A DNA stretch of 64,000 nucleotides from Zantedeschia hybrid cultivar (GCA_030544215.1 JARZZO010000001.1:66331956-66395955), one strand, 5' to 3'. Shown: positions 23,505 through 53,314, counted from the stretch's first letter. Notes: a model not told the origin generated them from the letters alone. Numbers and translations: made by a program.

Positions 23505-23765
23505 GAAGGAGAGGTGATAGACCCATGACAGGCGACGCATCCACAAGCTTGTTGTAGCCCAGAAGCTTGTAGTATTTGCAGTAGACGACGCCCTCGACGG
23601 CAATGTGTTTCAAGGGTGGCAGGGACGGGGAAGCGGGAGAGTGCAGCAGTGGCCCAAGTTGTGGGGTGTTGGCCTCCAGCGCCGCAGCTTCCTCTACCCC
23701 AAAGACCCATCGAGCTAAAAGAAAGGGTGCCGATTAGGAGCACGGCCAGCTGTAGAGCTACTTAA
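23505..23765 (-). pseudogene. Inverted N-terminal half of the same Ole e 1-like gene
   Basis: The minus strand gives a hydrophobic signal-peptide-like start (VALQLAVLLIGTLSFSSMG), then, after a frameshift, PPLKHIAVEGVVYCKYYKL..DASPVMG. This fits the N-terminal Ole e 1 pattern (V-x-G-x-V-x-C...DASPxxG). Its strand is opposite to the C-terminal half at 23031-23353, so the gene was split by an inversion. There is no continuous frame. Confidence 0.45.
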
Positions 23766-24449
23766 CCCTTAACCCAACCCATCCTTACCCACCCTCTTCC
23801 TCCTCGAACACCCACTACTCCCCAGGGTCTAAAACCAAGCGCGAAGAAGAAGGTGAAGGATCCTTGAATTTATAGTGGAGAGTTCCCACCCATCCCTGCG
23901 CATGGTGCTCTCTCTCTCCCTCTCTCCACTTGTTCTTCGGAAAGAGGAACCTCAGCAAGAGAGGGGGAGGTTTGCCATCCAGGGGTAGACCATCCTCAGC
24001 AAATTTAACGTGAATATTCTCATCACTAAAAGGATGAATTTCGAAACCACGAAAAGGATGGTAACGTGACGATGAAGAACGCAACGAAAATAAAAAATTA
24101 AAATAAATTTTATTCATTTTTTATCCGTTTTGAATAAAATAAAAAGAAATCAGGTGATCGAATATCACTGTGCGTAGAATCGAATCCGTGATTGAATAGT
24201 TTCATCAAGGCGATGCCATTAGCCGTACAAACGTCCAGTCTCCAGTGGTATCTACGCGATCACCATCGAAGATTCATCTTCATCTCTTCACGTCATATGC
24301 AGTGCAATCGTCACAGTTTCCTCTTTGCAGCAGTATCCGCGGCATGCAGGGCGGGGCTCCCGACAGTCGGGAAGTGGATGCAATAGAGTAGAGCAACAGG
24401 GGGTGCCCTGTATAGGGCGCACGGATCAGAGAGAGAGAGAGAGAAGGAA
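23766..24449. other. Intergenic stretch, no gene seen
   Basis: Contains short CT/GA-rich tracts (23905-23930 and 24430-24445) and no ORF with recognisable content. Confidence 0.55.
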
Positions 24450-25632
24450 AGGAGGGGTGGCCAGTCCAAATAAGTCCTAGAACGCCCAAGGTTCCCACAT
24501 AACGCATATTTATATTAATTAGGTGGCTCTTCACAAAAGTCTTTGAATTAATATAAAAAAACACATTTAAACACCTTCGACCAAGAATCTTTATGCATGC
24601 GACCCTCTAGGCTCAAGTACTATCCGATTTTCTATCCGTTAAACTTAGTAACAACTTACTGGATTATATTAATTAATTTAATATCACATATTAAATAATT
24701 AATTAATAAAATTAATATCTCATATTACTCGATTAAGTTTCCAATCAAGTTGGATGTCAAGCAACACCTTATGATCTCAGAACGTAATAAGGTTCAGCAA
24801 TTTGCTCATGGAACATTTCTGTCAACAGTTACTCTGTGACCATAGTTCTTCATTCGTACAATGCTCTTGAGTTAACCTAAGGTACGGTCAACTATCAAAT
24901 CTTAGATGGTCAACTCACTTAGATTAAATGCGGATGTACAATATCAACAAACTTTTTTTTTCTGATATTGTGTCCCTCTGGCCAGAGATTCCTACACGCA
25001 TCATTCCTAGAACATTCTCTCTCTAATTACCGAGAGCGAATGATCTCCCATTGAACATGCAATCACCTTTGAAGGTCTTCATGAGCTCGATCACTTGACT
25101 AATTAAGACCCAATAGTTAGATATTCATGACCCAAGGTCAAAATTCAGAAGTCTACTGGCAATGTGTCTTTGATATCTCAGGTCTAAAGACTAATCACAC
25201 TATTGTGACAATAAATCAAGCTACTTGACAGTTATGTAAAATTTACCATCTAGCGATACATCTCGAATCAACTAATGGAACTTATTCCATAATGAGTGTA
25301 TGTGTGCGCCCTAATATCTCCAAACATGTGACTATAAGACTAGTCACCCTTATCACCTGAGTAAACACAACACACACTAGACTATCCGAATATAAGATGT
25401 CCCATCTTTGATATGTTATGACTAGGAACAATTTAGGAATATTGTAGTCATGAACATTAGTTTTATTATCATAATCTTATTGTGATCTAATATTTCCCTC
25501 GTAATTTCAAGGACTTTATTACGTCTAATAAATTAATCGTCAATAGTCATAATGAATTAATTGTCATTTATCAGTGAATGAAAATACATATATGTGCCAT
25601 ATGTTTGACTTTGAGGACATATATTTTCAACA
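24450..25632 (-). repeat. Probable Ty1/copia LTR
   Basis: The minus strand begins TGTTGAAAATATATGTCC at 25632, a typical LTR 5' end, and continues through about 1.2 kb of AT-rich sequence resembling plant copia LTRs. It sits directly downstream (minus sense) of a gag remnant. The far end near 24450 is not sharply visible and I found no partner LTR. Confidence 0.55.
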
Positions 25633-25639
25633 TAGATAA

Positions 25640-26105
25640 AACCTAAAAATTTTCAGGTAATGGCATATCTCCCTCAGCAAAACCATCAAGTAGAATATGA
25701 AATTCATAGATTTGCTCAACCACAAATTTTTTTTCTCAACCATCTAAAAGTTCAATCCAACAGTATACTTCTCTAAACCAGAGTCCTCATATTTATATTT
25801 TTTATCAAGAAATCTTCATAACTCTTTAGCCAAAGTTGTTGAGCAATATATATCAAACAGTGCATCTAAGAGAGCAGATAAAATTTCCTTATGACAAAGG
25901 TAGTCTTTCTGTTTATAGCTCTCTATGACAGTACTATGGGTAGGTTCCTCTTGATCATCTTAAGGCGGATCTGTCTCTATGATGGAGAATGACCTTAAGG
26001 TGATAAGTCAAAACTTCATTCGTTGTTACTACCATTTTTCTGTCTGAAAAATTTCTTAGATTTGGCACTGGTCTCATCAGAATTAAAGATCTTAGCATTC
26101 GTCAT
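25640..26105 (-). pseudogene. Ty1/copia gag remnant
   Basis: The minus strand reads as a degenerate copia gag (capsid) region: an SAKSKKFFRQ-like stretch, then YKQKDYLCHKEILSALLDALFDIY..AKEL, KKYKYEDSG and a second block near VEQIYEFHILLDG..LPENF. Stops and frameshifts are frequent. No protease, integrase or reverse transcriptase follows: the gag runs straight into the LTR at 25632, so the polyprotein core has been deleted. Confidence 0.65.
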
Positions 26106-26879
26106 ATCTACCAAAATAATATATTTTTTAAATTGTAAAAAAATTTAATTCATGAGGGGGAACTATGTAAACAACAAATATCCAAGATCCTAACTTGCAC
26201 AAACAGTATTAAAGATATTTACAAAGAGTAGAACGATGTTATTTAGTTGAAGCGCCAGCAAGCTGACTCTCTTTGGAGAATATATTACCTTCTTACCGGT
26301 GCAAAGGGTCACTGACAATATGATCCAAAGATCCGACAACTACACGCAGCCCTCACAAGTACACTCTAAAATAAAAACCACATGCGGACTCAAGTTCAAA
26401 TTGCCTCAAAAAAGTTCAAGACAACACGGACAATGCGATGGAGAACAACAGAGAGAGGGAGAGAGGAAAGATGGCATACAGAACGATTCTATGGAAAAAC
26501 TAGAGTGGACACCGAATATACAAAGATCTTTTGTAGGCATCGGTCCATCTTTCTCCGAACGGTCCGTTCTACCCATAAAGTAAAATGTAACGGAAGTATT
26601 CAAAAAATAAAAAATAAATAAAAGTAGTATAAAAAGGATAAAACCAAACAACGCACGCCGCGAGGAACCTATTTGCACCTTCCTGCATGCGCACATACAC
26701 GTCATACTTGCTTAATTGGTGTCTTGCTTGGATCTCCTCGAACTACTTGATTTGGACTCAACGCCTCGTACTTATAAAATCTAAAAAATACACCCAACCA
26801 AACAAGGAAGAAAGATCCAACTATAAATATCCAATGTAAGACCAAACACACACAACCAAACTACCCATGAAATATTTGA
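26106..26879. other. Non-coding stretch, probably remains of the copia element flank
   Basis: No ORF with recognisable domains. The 94- and 99-codon frames here are low complexity. No second LTR was found. Confidence 0.5.
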
Positions 26880-27400
26880 ATTCCAAAACATAAAAACCAA
26901 CACGCTCTCCACGTACGAGCCAGACGATGACCAGCGCGGCGGAGACGGGGATGATGGCCGACACGTTAAGGAACTGCCGGTGCCGGGACCTGGCTGCGGG
27001 CCGCCGCAGGGGTGCCGGAGCGGACGACGAGGTCCCGGGCAGGGCTGCCACTGATGCCCTGGTAGGCGTTGGGGTCAAGGACGAGGGGCTAAGGGACATC
27101 CATCTTGCAGGGCTCCATCACCAGCGGAGAGCAGATGCCCAGGTTGCTGTCGATGGCGCTCTAGTCCAAGCTGAAGCCGCCCAATGAGCCGACTGTGGGA
27201 TATGTGACGGCGAGGAGGCTGTCCAGGGTGCCCAGCTCCTCGCCGCTGAGCTCGTTGAACTCCAGGTTCAGGATCTCCAGCCTCTTCAGTCACGACAGGT
27301 CCGCTGGTATCAACCTGTTCAAGTTGTCGTGCAGCAAGCTCCTACCAAATCTGGAGGAGGGGGAGGAGCTAGACCTGCCGCTACTGGTGGTGCATGTCAG
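26880..27400 (-). pseudogene. Leucine-rich-repeat receptor kinase fragment
   Basis: The minus strand encodes the last ectodomain repeats and juxtamembrane part of an LRR receptor-like kinase: LKRLEILNLEFNELSG, then ELGTLDSLLAV, then a WSAIDSNLGICSPLV..PCKMDVP cap, PLVLDPNAY and FLNVSAIIPVSAALVIVWL, a transmembrane segment. The cap and LDPNAY order resembles the At3g28040-type of LRR kinases (from memory). Frameshifts and in-frame stops break it. The kinase domain is absent, because sequence past the membrane segment becomes AT-rich. It is therefore a truncated pseudogene. Confidence 0.7.
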
Positions 27401-27479
27401 GGAGGACAAAGAGGAGGTGGTCGCTCGCCGGCACCGGAGGGGGAGACCGCCTCAAGTGTTCTCTCTTTCTCTCTCACAT

Positions 27480-28386
27480 TCCGTAACGATCCGTTGAGTA
27501 CTTGAGTTAGACGGAATCCTAAGCGCCACTTTGATCCGAGAACAATAAGTCCTCTTATTATTAGAATAAGATTAATTTTAGTTTGATTTGTGAAACCACT
27601 TATACCACATCAGAATTGTTATATTAGAATAAGGAGAATAAATAATTTGATTTTAAATTTAAAAATTAATTATCCTTCTTATTCCGTCAGTGAGTCTCAC
27701 AAAATTTTTAAAACTAAACATCTCTTGTATTCTGGATAAATAATTCTAGATAACTTATTCTGTTAGCACCATTGTGATTAGAGAATAGGAGACAAATAAG
27801 AAGAGAATAAGTTTAATTTTGTTTTGACAAACAAAATGTCTTATACCGTATAAAATAGTGTATTCGGGGAATAAGAAGAATAAGACATCTCACCATAGTA
27901 GAATTACTTATTCTTCTTATTCTGTTATATCAAACTAAAACACTCCTTATTCTAGTATGTTCTATTCTGCCAGTAAACCCCACGTAATAATTTATTCTGT
28001 AAACAAAGTGATAAAATAAATTGGGACTTAAGAACATACATTTAGAATAGTTCATATACATAACGGTTCTTGATCGGAAGAACTAATAAATAATATTCAT
28101 ATACTTTATTAGAAACTAATATTAGAATAAGTAAGATATAGGAACAAAATATCGAATTCAACATATATAATGTTTGCAAAGTCCGCGACATAACTTCTCG
28201 GATACGCTCCTCCCCCTTCTCTCCTCTCCGCGCAGCTCCCGAGCCCCACCATCCTCCCTTCCGAGATCCCCACCAGTGGCGCCGCAAGCAAACAGGATTC
28301 GAAGGCAACGCTGCTCTCAGTTAGCTCTCCTGGTTTCGTGTGATCATGGCAGATCAGGGACCCTAACTTTCTTCACAGATTGAGAA
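27480..28386 (+). promoter_or_regulatory. Upstream region and 5' leader of the dihydroorotase gene
   Basis: 27540-28145 is AT-rich with many GAATAAG/CTTATTC repeats in both orientations (possibly a degenerate foldback). 28195-28300 is a CT-rich, GC-richer block (CTCCTCCCCCTTCTCTCC) typical of a plant 5' leader, ending just before the ATG at 28387. No unambiguous TATA box could be chosen in the AT-rich part. Confidence 0.4.
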
Positions 28387-45628
<17,242 letters not shown>

Positions 45629-45940
45629 TGATGAAATCATTTCCTCATTAGTTTATTTTCCTTTCCTGTTGTCTGATGAGGGAAAACATTACTAGTTAGC
45701 TGCACAAGGACGGCTACTTCTCAGTCAGAACATCAGAATGGACATTTCTGCCAATAAATCACATCAGACTGCTTTTGAACATGAAGGCTCAGATTGTTGT
45801 CTATCCAACTTGTCCCTGACCTGTGATGAGAAAGGATAACGGTGTCAGGACAAAAACCACCCCTTGGAGGAACAACAGTTCTCATGCTGCCTCGTCTACA
45901 GTTCTAGTGACGTTGTTCGTATTTCCAAGTTTTTTATTTT

Positions 45941-45946
45941 AATAAA
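45941..45946 (+). terminator. Candidate polyadenylation signal of the dihydroorotase gene
   Basis: AATAAA about 310 bp after the stop, in T-rich context (TTTTTTATTTTAATAAAACT). No closer AATAAA was noticed except a weaker CCAATAAATCAC near 45753. Confidence 0.45.
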
Positions 45947-46819
45947 ACTACCCTCTGTTCATGTGATCGAAACATTGTTGCCCTACACTGTGTTTTTTGT
46001 TTTTGATGATTGTAAGTCATCAAATAGGGGTCCTTGGTCATTTGTCCATGTGGGGCCGTACGTCACAGACGAATGGCACCACCTCGCCTTCGGGCGGAAT
46101 GCGTCGTTCGAAACTGGTTGCTCTCTTGCGGTTTTTCCGTGGCCCCATCGCTGTTCGGCAGAAGCCTCATTGAGCATGGAAAAAAACTCTTTGAGGAAAA
46201 AATCTTAGGCTCCGGCCCGGTTTGATTCCAGCTCTCTTGAGTTGGGGACTGTCCCAGACCACTGGGCTACTGAACCCCCCCCCCCCCCCCCCCAAAAAAA
46301 AAAAAAAGAAAAAAAGAAAAAAAAGAAAGTAAAGGTCATGAGTCCATGTAATCTTTGCTAAACTGGGAAATATCTGTGTTCTTTTGTCCATTGAAAATCC
46401 CTGCACGTTGTGTTGTGAGAACTGAATTCCAACAGAACTGCATGGTTCTACTAGTCATTGTGTATATCTGGTTAACAACCATTCAGATAAACGAGGATAT
46501 TCTAAGGAAATTCCCAGGACATTTTTGCATGCACGAGTTGGTCTCACCCTATTAGAGTAGTGCCCATTGGACGGGAGGTGGGGGAGGTCGGATTAGGTAG
46601 GTCTGTCAATGATAGCGGGCTGGGTAGACGTATACCCCCAACTGAATACCCATACACTAATGGGTAAATCGGTCAGATCTTATATTTATTTTATTTGAAG
46701 ATAAGAGATAAGTGGGCCTAAGAGTGAATGACCTTATTTTAAACTATCATGCATCACTTAAATGGGCCTGAGTTTCTGGCCCAGAATTATGAAAAGTCTG
46801 GTTATAAATTTCTGCAACA
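45947..46819. other. Intergenic stretch with poly(C)/poly(A) tract
   Basis: No gene supported. At 46276-46326 about 19 C are followed by an A-rich run, perhaps a decayed retrotransposed tail. The ORFs of 63-114 codons near 45.9-46.2 kb have no recognisable domain. Confidence 0.55.
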
Positions 46820-47178
46820 GATTCTAGATTGCTGCTCTGACCCAGTGCTGCACAGAGGGTCAGTGCAGCAAGTAAAAAAAAAGTTTAGCGTAGGCGTCCC
46901 CGAATTGTCCTACACGTCCGTACAGATTAATCTTCGATCGGACAACTGAAAAAATCTGAAAAATCACTGTTATAGTGAAAAGAAAAAATGCATTTAATGG
47001 GCCAAACCCAATAACAGTTTTTGATTTTTCAGATTTTTTTTGTCGTCCGATTGGAAATTGATCTGCACGGACGTGTAGTGCATCTCGGAGCCCACCTAAA
47101 TCTTTTTAAAATACAAAAAGGTTACTTGCTGCACTGACCCTCAGTTCAACATAGGGTTTCAGGCAGCAAGCGTTGCTC
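46820..47178. mobile_element. Foldback MITE, probable relative of the CTTGCTGCA family
   Basis: A long inverted repeat: GAGGGTCAGTGCAGCAAGTAA at 46855 pairs with its complement at 47122-47142. Pairing extends inward (GATCTGCACGGACGTGTAG; AATCGGACGAC; AATCTGAAAAATC) and, imperfectly, outward (ATTGCTGC / CTTGCTGCC). Its interior resembles the MITE at 51.8 kb (CGGACGAC, AATCTGAAAAAT, CAATGGG/AACCCAATAA). I could not find its target duplication. Confidence 0.75.
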
Positions 47179-48285
47179 CACACAATAACCTAGCTCTTAT
47201 TGGGTAAACGGATATACTCAGACCCAAAATCAACGGGTCCAAATGGGTCCAGGCCTGTTTTGACAGCCCTATTATTAGGTGGCCAAAGTGGGTGACGAGC
47301 TTAATCTTACAAGCTACATGTTTGATCCATGCAAGGTAAACATGCATATGACAGTACAAGCTTACTGGGGGGCAAATATCAAATGCTCAAACTTACTGAG
47401 GAAACCTCTGACCATTATCTGTCCGAAGGCACGTCGTCCTATGGTATTTGGAAAAAGGGTTTTCTAATCTTTGTCCTTCTAATCTTCTTAATCTAGGAAA
47501 ACTTCTTATAATCTCTCTATTTAATTAGTAAACATTTATTGTAATCTCACTTTGAAGTACCCGATATTACTTGAAATTTCTGTTGAATTCAACCATCCAC
47601 GGCTAGGAAAAGATAGCTGCCATGTACAATACATATCTCAATCAGAGGGAAGAATCACTACGATAATTGTACTGGTCGATAGAAACAACACTTCTAATAA
47701 GGAATCAACTATGTCCAAGTTGATAATTAAAGTTGTTAGACAAGAAAATATATGTGATTGCATTGTATCATAATAAAAGGGGTACCCCTGCAACTGCTGG
47801 GTCTAGAGAGGGTCAATTGTATCTACTCTTGTTCTAACTTTTTGCAAAAAAAAAAAAAAAAAAGGAGTTGTTTTTGGAATTATTGGAGCATGACAACTTT
47901 GTGAATTTGATTCATGCCAAAATTCAAACGCAGCTCTAATGCACTCCATGCTAAAGTTGAAGCTTTCACGAATAAGAATCCAATATGGTGCTGAGCAGAA
48001 GCAAACTCGCACATATTGTCTCCATTATTAATAAGAAGATTGAAGCACCATTAGATGACGGCTATCATTGTCACACACACACACCAAAAAAAAAATGACA
48101 GCTAGAAAGTGACAAAATGGTATAGTAAGATCTTGTATCATTGTTCGATTCAATGTTTCGTAAGATCTCAAATATATTCTTTTACGTAATCACTTACGAG
48201 TGACAAAATGGTACGCAACTAAAGGGTGTGCTTAGATTGCCCTATGATATGCAAAGAAGTGACTCCAATAAGACACAAGGTGTAT

Positions 48286-48905
48286 CTAAGTTTATCATAT
48301 AGTCATTTACTATTTGTTCTAGTTGGATCGGAGATTCATCCGATTTGAATCGGACGGCTGAAAGACAGATGTAAGGTCAGAGGATACCCCGATTCCGATT
48401 CGGAGGAGTCTTCTTCGATGCCTAAGTCAGAATACGTAGAAGCCAAGAGAGCCAAGGTACTGGTAGTAGAATATAGAGTATAGAATACAGAACGTACCTT
48501 CTGAGGTTACCGGAGAGTTCCTTTTGTAAGAACAAGTTCAAGACAATAGGAGAATTTGATGGGAGGACGTATAGGGCAAGTCCGATCCGATCTACAGGAG
48601 GGATGGGATTCTAGCTTCCTTATATGGCGCTGATTTCCCTTATTAGCGGATCGGAGGAAGATTCAGAAAGGGCTTCCTTCGACAGAAAGTCACCCTACGC
48701 TTGCAGGACGTCAGGGTCCGTTTCATATTCAAAGGTGTCCCACTGGAATCTATTCTCATGGGCCTGCCGACTGAAGGATCCACCAGACCTTGAAAGGAGG
48801 CCTAGGCGCCTCTTAACTGGCCAACCCACTCAGTAAATGGGCCAGACTAAATCAGGCCCTCTTAGTTCTAAGTTTATCATGTAGCCATTTACTATTTGAT
48901 CTGTG
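48286..48905. repeat. Segment flanked by about 33-bp direct repeats
   Basis: AAGTTTATCATATAGTCATT (48290 onward) recurs with a few changes at 48872 (AAGTTTATCATGTAGCCATT), each followed by TACTATTTG. The approximately 545-bp insert (48323-48867) is GC-richer (many CGGA and GATCGG motifs) than its flanks. An insertion with a long target duplication or a filled break is possible. Confidence 0.6.
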
Positions 48906-49422
48906 ATGATTGGGCAAAAATATATAATTTTGAAAGAGATTTGCTCAAGATGAGTAATCAAAAATAAATATCAATATATTTGACTTTTGAATTTTAGCAA
49001 TAATCTCCTAAAAACTCTTGCATATGCAGAAAACCTTGTATAAAATATATATATGTAAGAAACCCTTAATGCATTAAGTGTATGCGTAGAGAACCCCTTA
49101 ATGATATGCGTATATGCAAAAAATCTACTATGTAATCATTGCATGTGTAGAGAATTTGCTATCATCAAGTAAGGTTGCAATTTTGGGGGGTCAAGGGACT
49201 CAAGTCAAACATGAGCGGGTCAACTCAATGATTGGATCAGGTTGAACCAAACAAAACATTAGTTGGTTGAGTTAAGGCTGGGGTGTCTTTCAACTTGACT
49301 TTAGATAAGTTAGGTTGATATGAGGGTTAGCCAATCTGACCTAATCTGAAGCCGACATTAATAAATTATTATATCTTTGAACAAGAATTTAAATTATAAC
49401 TCACTAAAAAAATATTTCCGAA

Positions 49423-49742
49423 TAGCAGTCATGTGAATATGCATGTATCTTTTTTCTTTTTAATTATTTGTTATGACAGATAGAATGATAGATAAATTCA
49501 TTTATTTCTTTGTAAAAGAAAATTTAAGAGTATACATTATTAAGGATATAACTCAACTCAATCCGACTCAACCCAATGAAGTTAGATTATATGAATTGGG
49601 TTGGGCTGGGATATTGTTGAGTTGGATTAAGATTGAGGACGTAGGGTTGAGAGTTGAAATTAATTAGGATTAAGGGTCTCTTGACATGAGTTAAATTAAG
49701 GTGGATCCTAACTCGATCTAACATGACCCAAAATGCAACTCT
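49423..49742 (+). repeat. Dispersed repeat, copy 1
   Basis: Homologous along about 320 bp to 52888-53218. Shared landmarks include GCAGTCATGT/ACAGCCATGT, a TTAAGAGTATA-like AT stretch, AACCCAA, GTTGGGY, TTGACATGAGTT/TTAACATGAGTT and a final TGCAAC/TGCAGC. It carries many TTGGGTTGRG-type motifs. Unclassified. Confidence 0.65.
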
Positions 49743-51755
49743 ATTGTCCAGACTACCATTACTCACACCACTTATAAATCAAAACTTATTTTAGAATAGG
49801 CAGAAGGATTCATGGGGGAGGGGGTAGAAAAGTATGGGCAAAAGTGTATGTGACCTATGACAGAACTTGATATGGACTTTACGTCAAGTATTTGATAAGT
49901 TTAGGAGATTTTAATCTTCCATGCATTCATATTGGCGATATAAGGGTAGTTGAAGGTGGGGAGATGCATCCTAAGTTACTTTTAATCCCTTTTCACATAT
50001 ATACTATTATATAGTGGTGTTGCACTTGACCAAAGAAATTTAAAAGACTATTAAAAGGAGAAAGATAAACAAGAGGAATAGAAAAAGAGAACTGGTACTT
50101 AAAAGAAATTTCGGGTGAACATAGTTAAGATATGTTTAGCAAAACTGTTAAGATTTCTTCTAATCATATCCTATATTTAATTATCTTCGGCTATACTTAA
50201 AACATTTTATTATTCAGGGTACCTTCATATTTCACCTAGATGTTGTGAACATGCCCCTGCCATCATCATTATTTTAATTCTTACCGTAAGCCATGACAGA
50301 GGTTAAAAGATTCATGTGACTCACTTGTCCTCTAAGTAGTCATTTAAGGGTATTGTTGTAATTTAATTATATATTTTAACAGTTTTAAAGCATATTCCTA
50401 GAGGAGAAAATAAATAGATATAACCATTATCAGGTCGAATATAGGGTACATCAAGCAATGTGACGCTTTTAAGAATAAAAACACAATTAAGCAAGATTAT
50501 AGAGTATATATTTATCAAAAACCTAATTCTCAATTGGAGCCTTCCACTTGCTATATGTAACCAGTTTTAAACAGCAACACTAGTCAATTTCTCCTTCATA
50601 ATTTTACTTTTATCTCCAATTTAAGGGGTTTCGATTTGAACTTTTAATTGAGAAATAAAATATCATATAAGTGGTTTCCAAAATCTAACATCTTCTACCC
50701 AAAATGATTGAGTTAAAGTTTGGGAAAATTCAAAGCATTTACAGTTGAAATCCATGCTTTTAAAATAGGTCCTTGGAACATAGAACTATCAAAATGATAC
50801 TTCTAATTGCAATGTGATTTCCTTCCTTTTTTATTCGGTGGCACAGTGACCCAGTAATTATAATGCCTTCTAAGTGAGAGAAAATCGAATCCTACGAGAG
50901 CTTCCCATTGGAAAAAAAAAATTATATCAAATATGACTATTTTACCTAATTAAACAACTATTCCAAATCATCCCACTACTAATGAGAGAAATTCTACGGT
51001 CCACCGCTCATGCAAATGGGTACAAACACCCAGTGAGAGTAGAACTTATGACCTATTCAAGTAAAAAAGGTCAAAAATAACCATCAGACCTACAGGTCGG
51101 TGGTGGAATGAGATCTCCTATATTGTGGCACAATCCATCCCACCTATAGAAGCTTGTCACCATCTCTGTGACTTGTCAAATATCATATCATATGTAAAAA
51201 CCCAAAAGAAAAATGTATGACATTCTCTTTTTAGTGGTGCACACTACAGTACTACACTAGGCTAAATCCTCCCATTTCAAGGTATTAGGTGTAAGTAGTT
51301 CACTTACCTAGAGGTGAATTCAATAAAGTAATCTACTTAAAAATGATCCTAAGCTCTGTGAAAACAATTTATTCTACCTCACTTTCAAGTCATTAGATTT
51401 ATTATTTGGTACTTATAACTGATTCCCGCAAAATTAATTTTGACTGTTCAATCACAAATTAGCATCAAATCATAACACTATATTCTATACACTAACTCAA
51501 ATAAGGTTAACTACTTGAAAGTGTCTTTGGAACTTTTACGGCAAGTTATTTCAGCTCTTTTTTAGTTCCTTTCAATTGATGAGTTCCAATATATTTAAAA
51601 TCTTCAAATAGCTGCGTGCTATGCCTTTTTGATTAAGTGACTATGGTGGTCAAATATTTACATGTCTTCCTTAATAAAGAGAGTTCAATTCTGAACTATC
51701 TCATTATTATTTTTTCCTTTGTGGAGCATATTTCTATGTAGCCACAATAATTAAT

Positions 51756-52115
51756 GAGTAACACTTGCTGCACCGCACGCGGTGCGTCTAAATTTTTTTA
51801 TTTTTTTTATTTTTTATGGTGAACTCCATCATGTTCTACATACTCATATAATCCTATTTTTGATCGGACGACCAAAAAAGATCTGAAAAATTAAAAATCA
51901 AGCCCAATGAACAGTAAAAAGTCATTGTTCATTGGGTTTAATGTTTTATTTTTTTAGATCGTCCAATTTGAGATTGGCCGATACAAGAAGTGTCAGACGT
52001 AATGCAACCGACCTAAAAAAAATAAAAAATAAAAATAAATAAAATAATGTTGCTACAACAGTCCATTCTTATAGATCGGACGGTTTTCTTGCGCGCGCTG
52101 CAACAAGTGTTATCC
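51756..52115. mobile_element. Mutator-type foldback MITE (360 bp)
   Basis: Ends GAGTAACACTTGCTGCACCG and, inverted, GGATAACACTTGTTGCAGCG. Perfect 9-bp target duplication ATAATTAAT (51747-51755 and 52116-52124). The interior is near-palindromic (GATCGGACGACC / GATCGTCCAATT; CCCAATGAACA / TGTTCATTGGG). No coding capacity. Confidence 0.9.
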
Positions 52116-52261
52116 ATAATTAATTACAGCTGGGTTTTTTGAGTTCTGATCTACAATGAAATTCCGCAGACTATAGAATGCACGTGAGAGAGTATACATA
52201 TTTACATGCACAACAATCCTCCAATTTTGAGAGGTGACAAGATCGAGCAACACTTAAGTTG

Positions 52262-52650
52262 AGATTGATGAGTACTATCAAGCAAAGCAAAATAGATGAA
52301 TTATATGGCACTCACCTACTTTAAGCCCCAACTTGGCAGAGTGGATCATCTCAATAAACTCTAGGATAAAACTCTCATAATCACCAATCATGAGTCGACA
52401 TAGATACAACATAGATCTAGAAAACGTGAGACAACTAGTTCATCATGTAATAAGAGGAGAAAAGAGAGAGAACTCATGACTACGACATGTCGTTTGAGTC
52501 TATGTCACATGTGTACTTAATTACTTATAATCGACGACTACAAAACTTCTCTCATATAGGTAGTGAACTGAAATAATCAATTTCTTGACTTTGAGTAACC
52601 AAAGGCACCCCTCAATTCCAAAAGACAAACAATAGTGGCAAAGGAAAGAG
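52262..52650. repeat. Segmental repeat, copy 1
   Basis: About 385 bp homologous to 53315-53690 (landmarks TACTTTAAGCCCCAACT, GGATAAAACTCTCA, AGGCACCCCTCAATTCC), with a partial third copy at 52675-52830. No coding content recognised. The family is unknown. Confidence 0.75.
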
Positions 52651-52674
52651 AAGGAAAGAGAAGGAAATGGCTAC

Positions 52675-52830
52675 CATACATGGTCTAAATCGATGCCCCA
52701 TGTGTGCTGACCACAAGCAACAATTGTAGAACTTTCCTCCTACAGGTAGTAGTAGACTTAGGTGATCCACTGTCCCGACTTTGAGTGACCAAAGGCATCC
52801 CTCACTTTCAAAGGATAAACAATACTAGTG
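52675..52830. repeat. Segmental repeat, partial copy
   Basis: Matches the last about 150 bp of the units at 52262 and 53315 (GAACTTTCCTCC.ACAGGTAG, TTTGAGTGACCAAAGGCATC, CCTCACTTTCAAAGG). Confidence 0.7.
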
Positions 52831-52887
52831 TTGGCACCGCAATGAGGAGAAACGTGGACAGAGATGAATAAAGATGTTTTTTAAGTA

Positions 52888-53218
52888 ACAGCCATGTAAT
52901 TATACTTGCATCTTATTTTCTTAGTTATTTTGTTAAGGTAAATAGAAAAAGTCATTCATCTCGTTGTACATAAAATGTTGATAATAAAGAAAGAAAATTT
53001 AAAATATTAAGTATATAATCCGATTCTACCCGACCCAACCAGAGAAAGATTAGAAATTATATGACTGAGTTGGGTCGAGTCATTATTAGATGGGTTGAGT
53101 TAGGACATGAACAAGGTGCGTTGAAGCTTGAGTTAAGCTGGGTTAGGGTTAGAGAATTCTTAACATGAGTTGAGTAAAGGTTGACTACAACCTGACCTAA
53201 CCTGACTCAAGTTGCAGC
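52888..53218 (+). repeat. Dispersed repeat, copy 2
   Basis: Homologous to 49423-49742 in the same orientation, with 70-80 percent identity by eye. Confidence 0.65.
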
Positions 53219-53314
53219 CATATTTCCATGTTTCAGCTAGACCCTGTCAACTTGTAAGCATCTCAAGTGTCCTCCACCATCAGATCCATCACCAGTTCCC
53301 AATCACTACAGTAA

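Larger units (their letters stand above)
47179..51746. other. AT-rich gene desert
   Basis: No gene supported. Contents are a poly(A) run at about 47849, the direct-repeat-flanked segment at 48286-48905, a dispersed repeat at 49423-49742 and otherwise unstructured AT-rich sequence. ORFs here are at most about 73 codons and have no recognisable domains. Confidence 0.6.
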
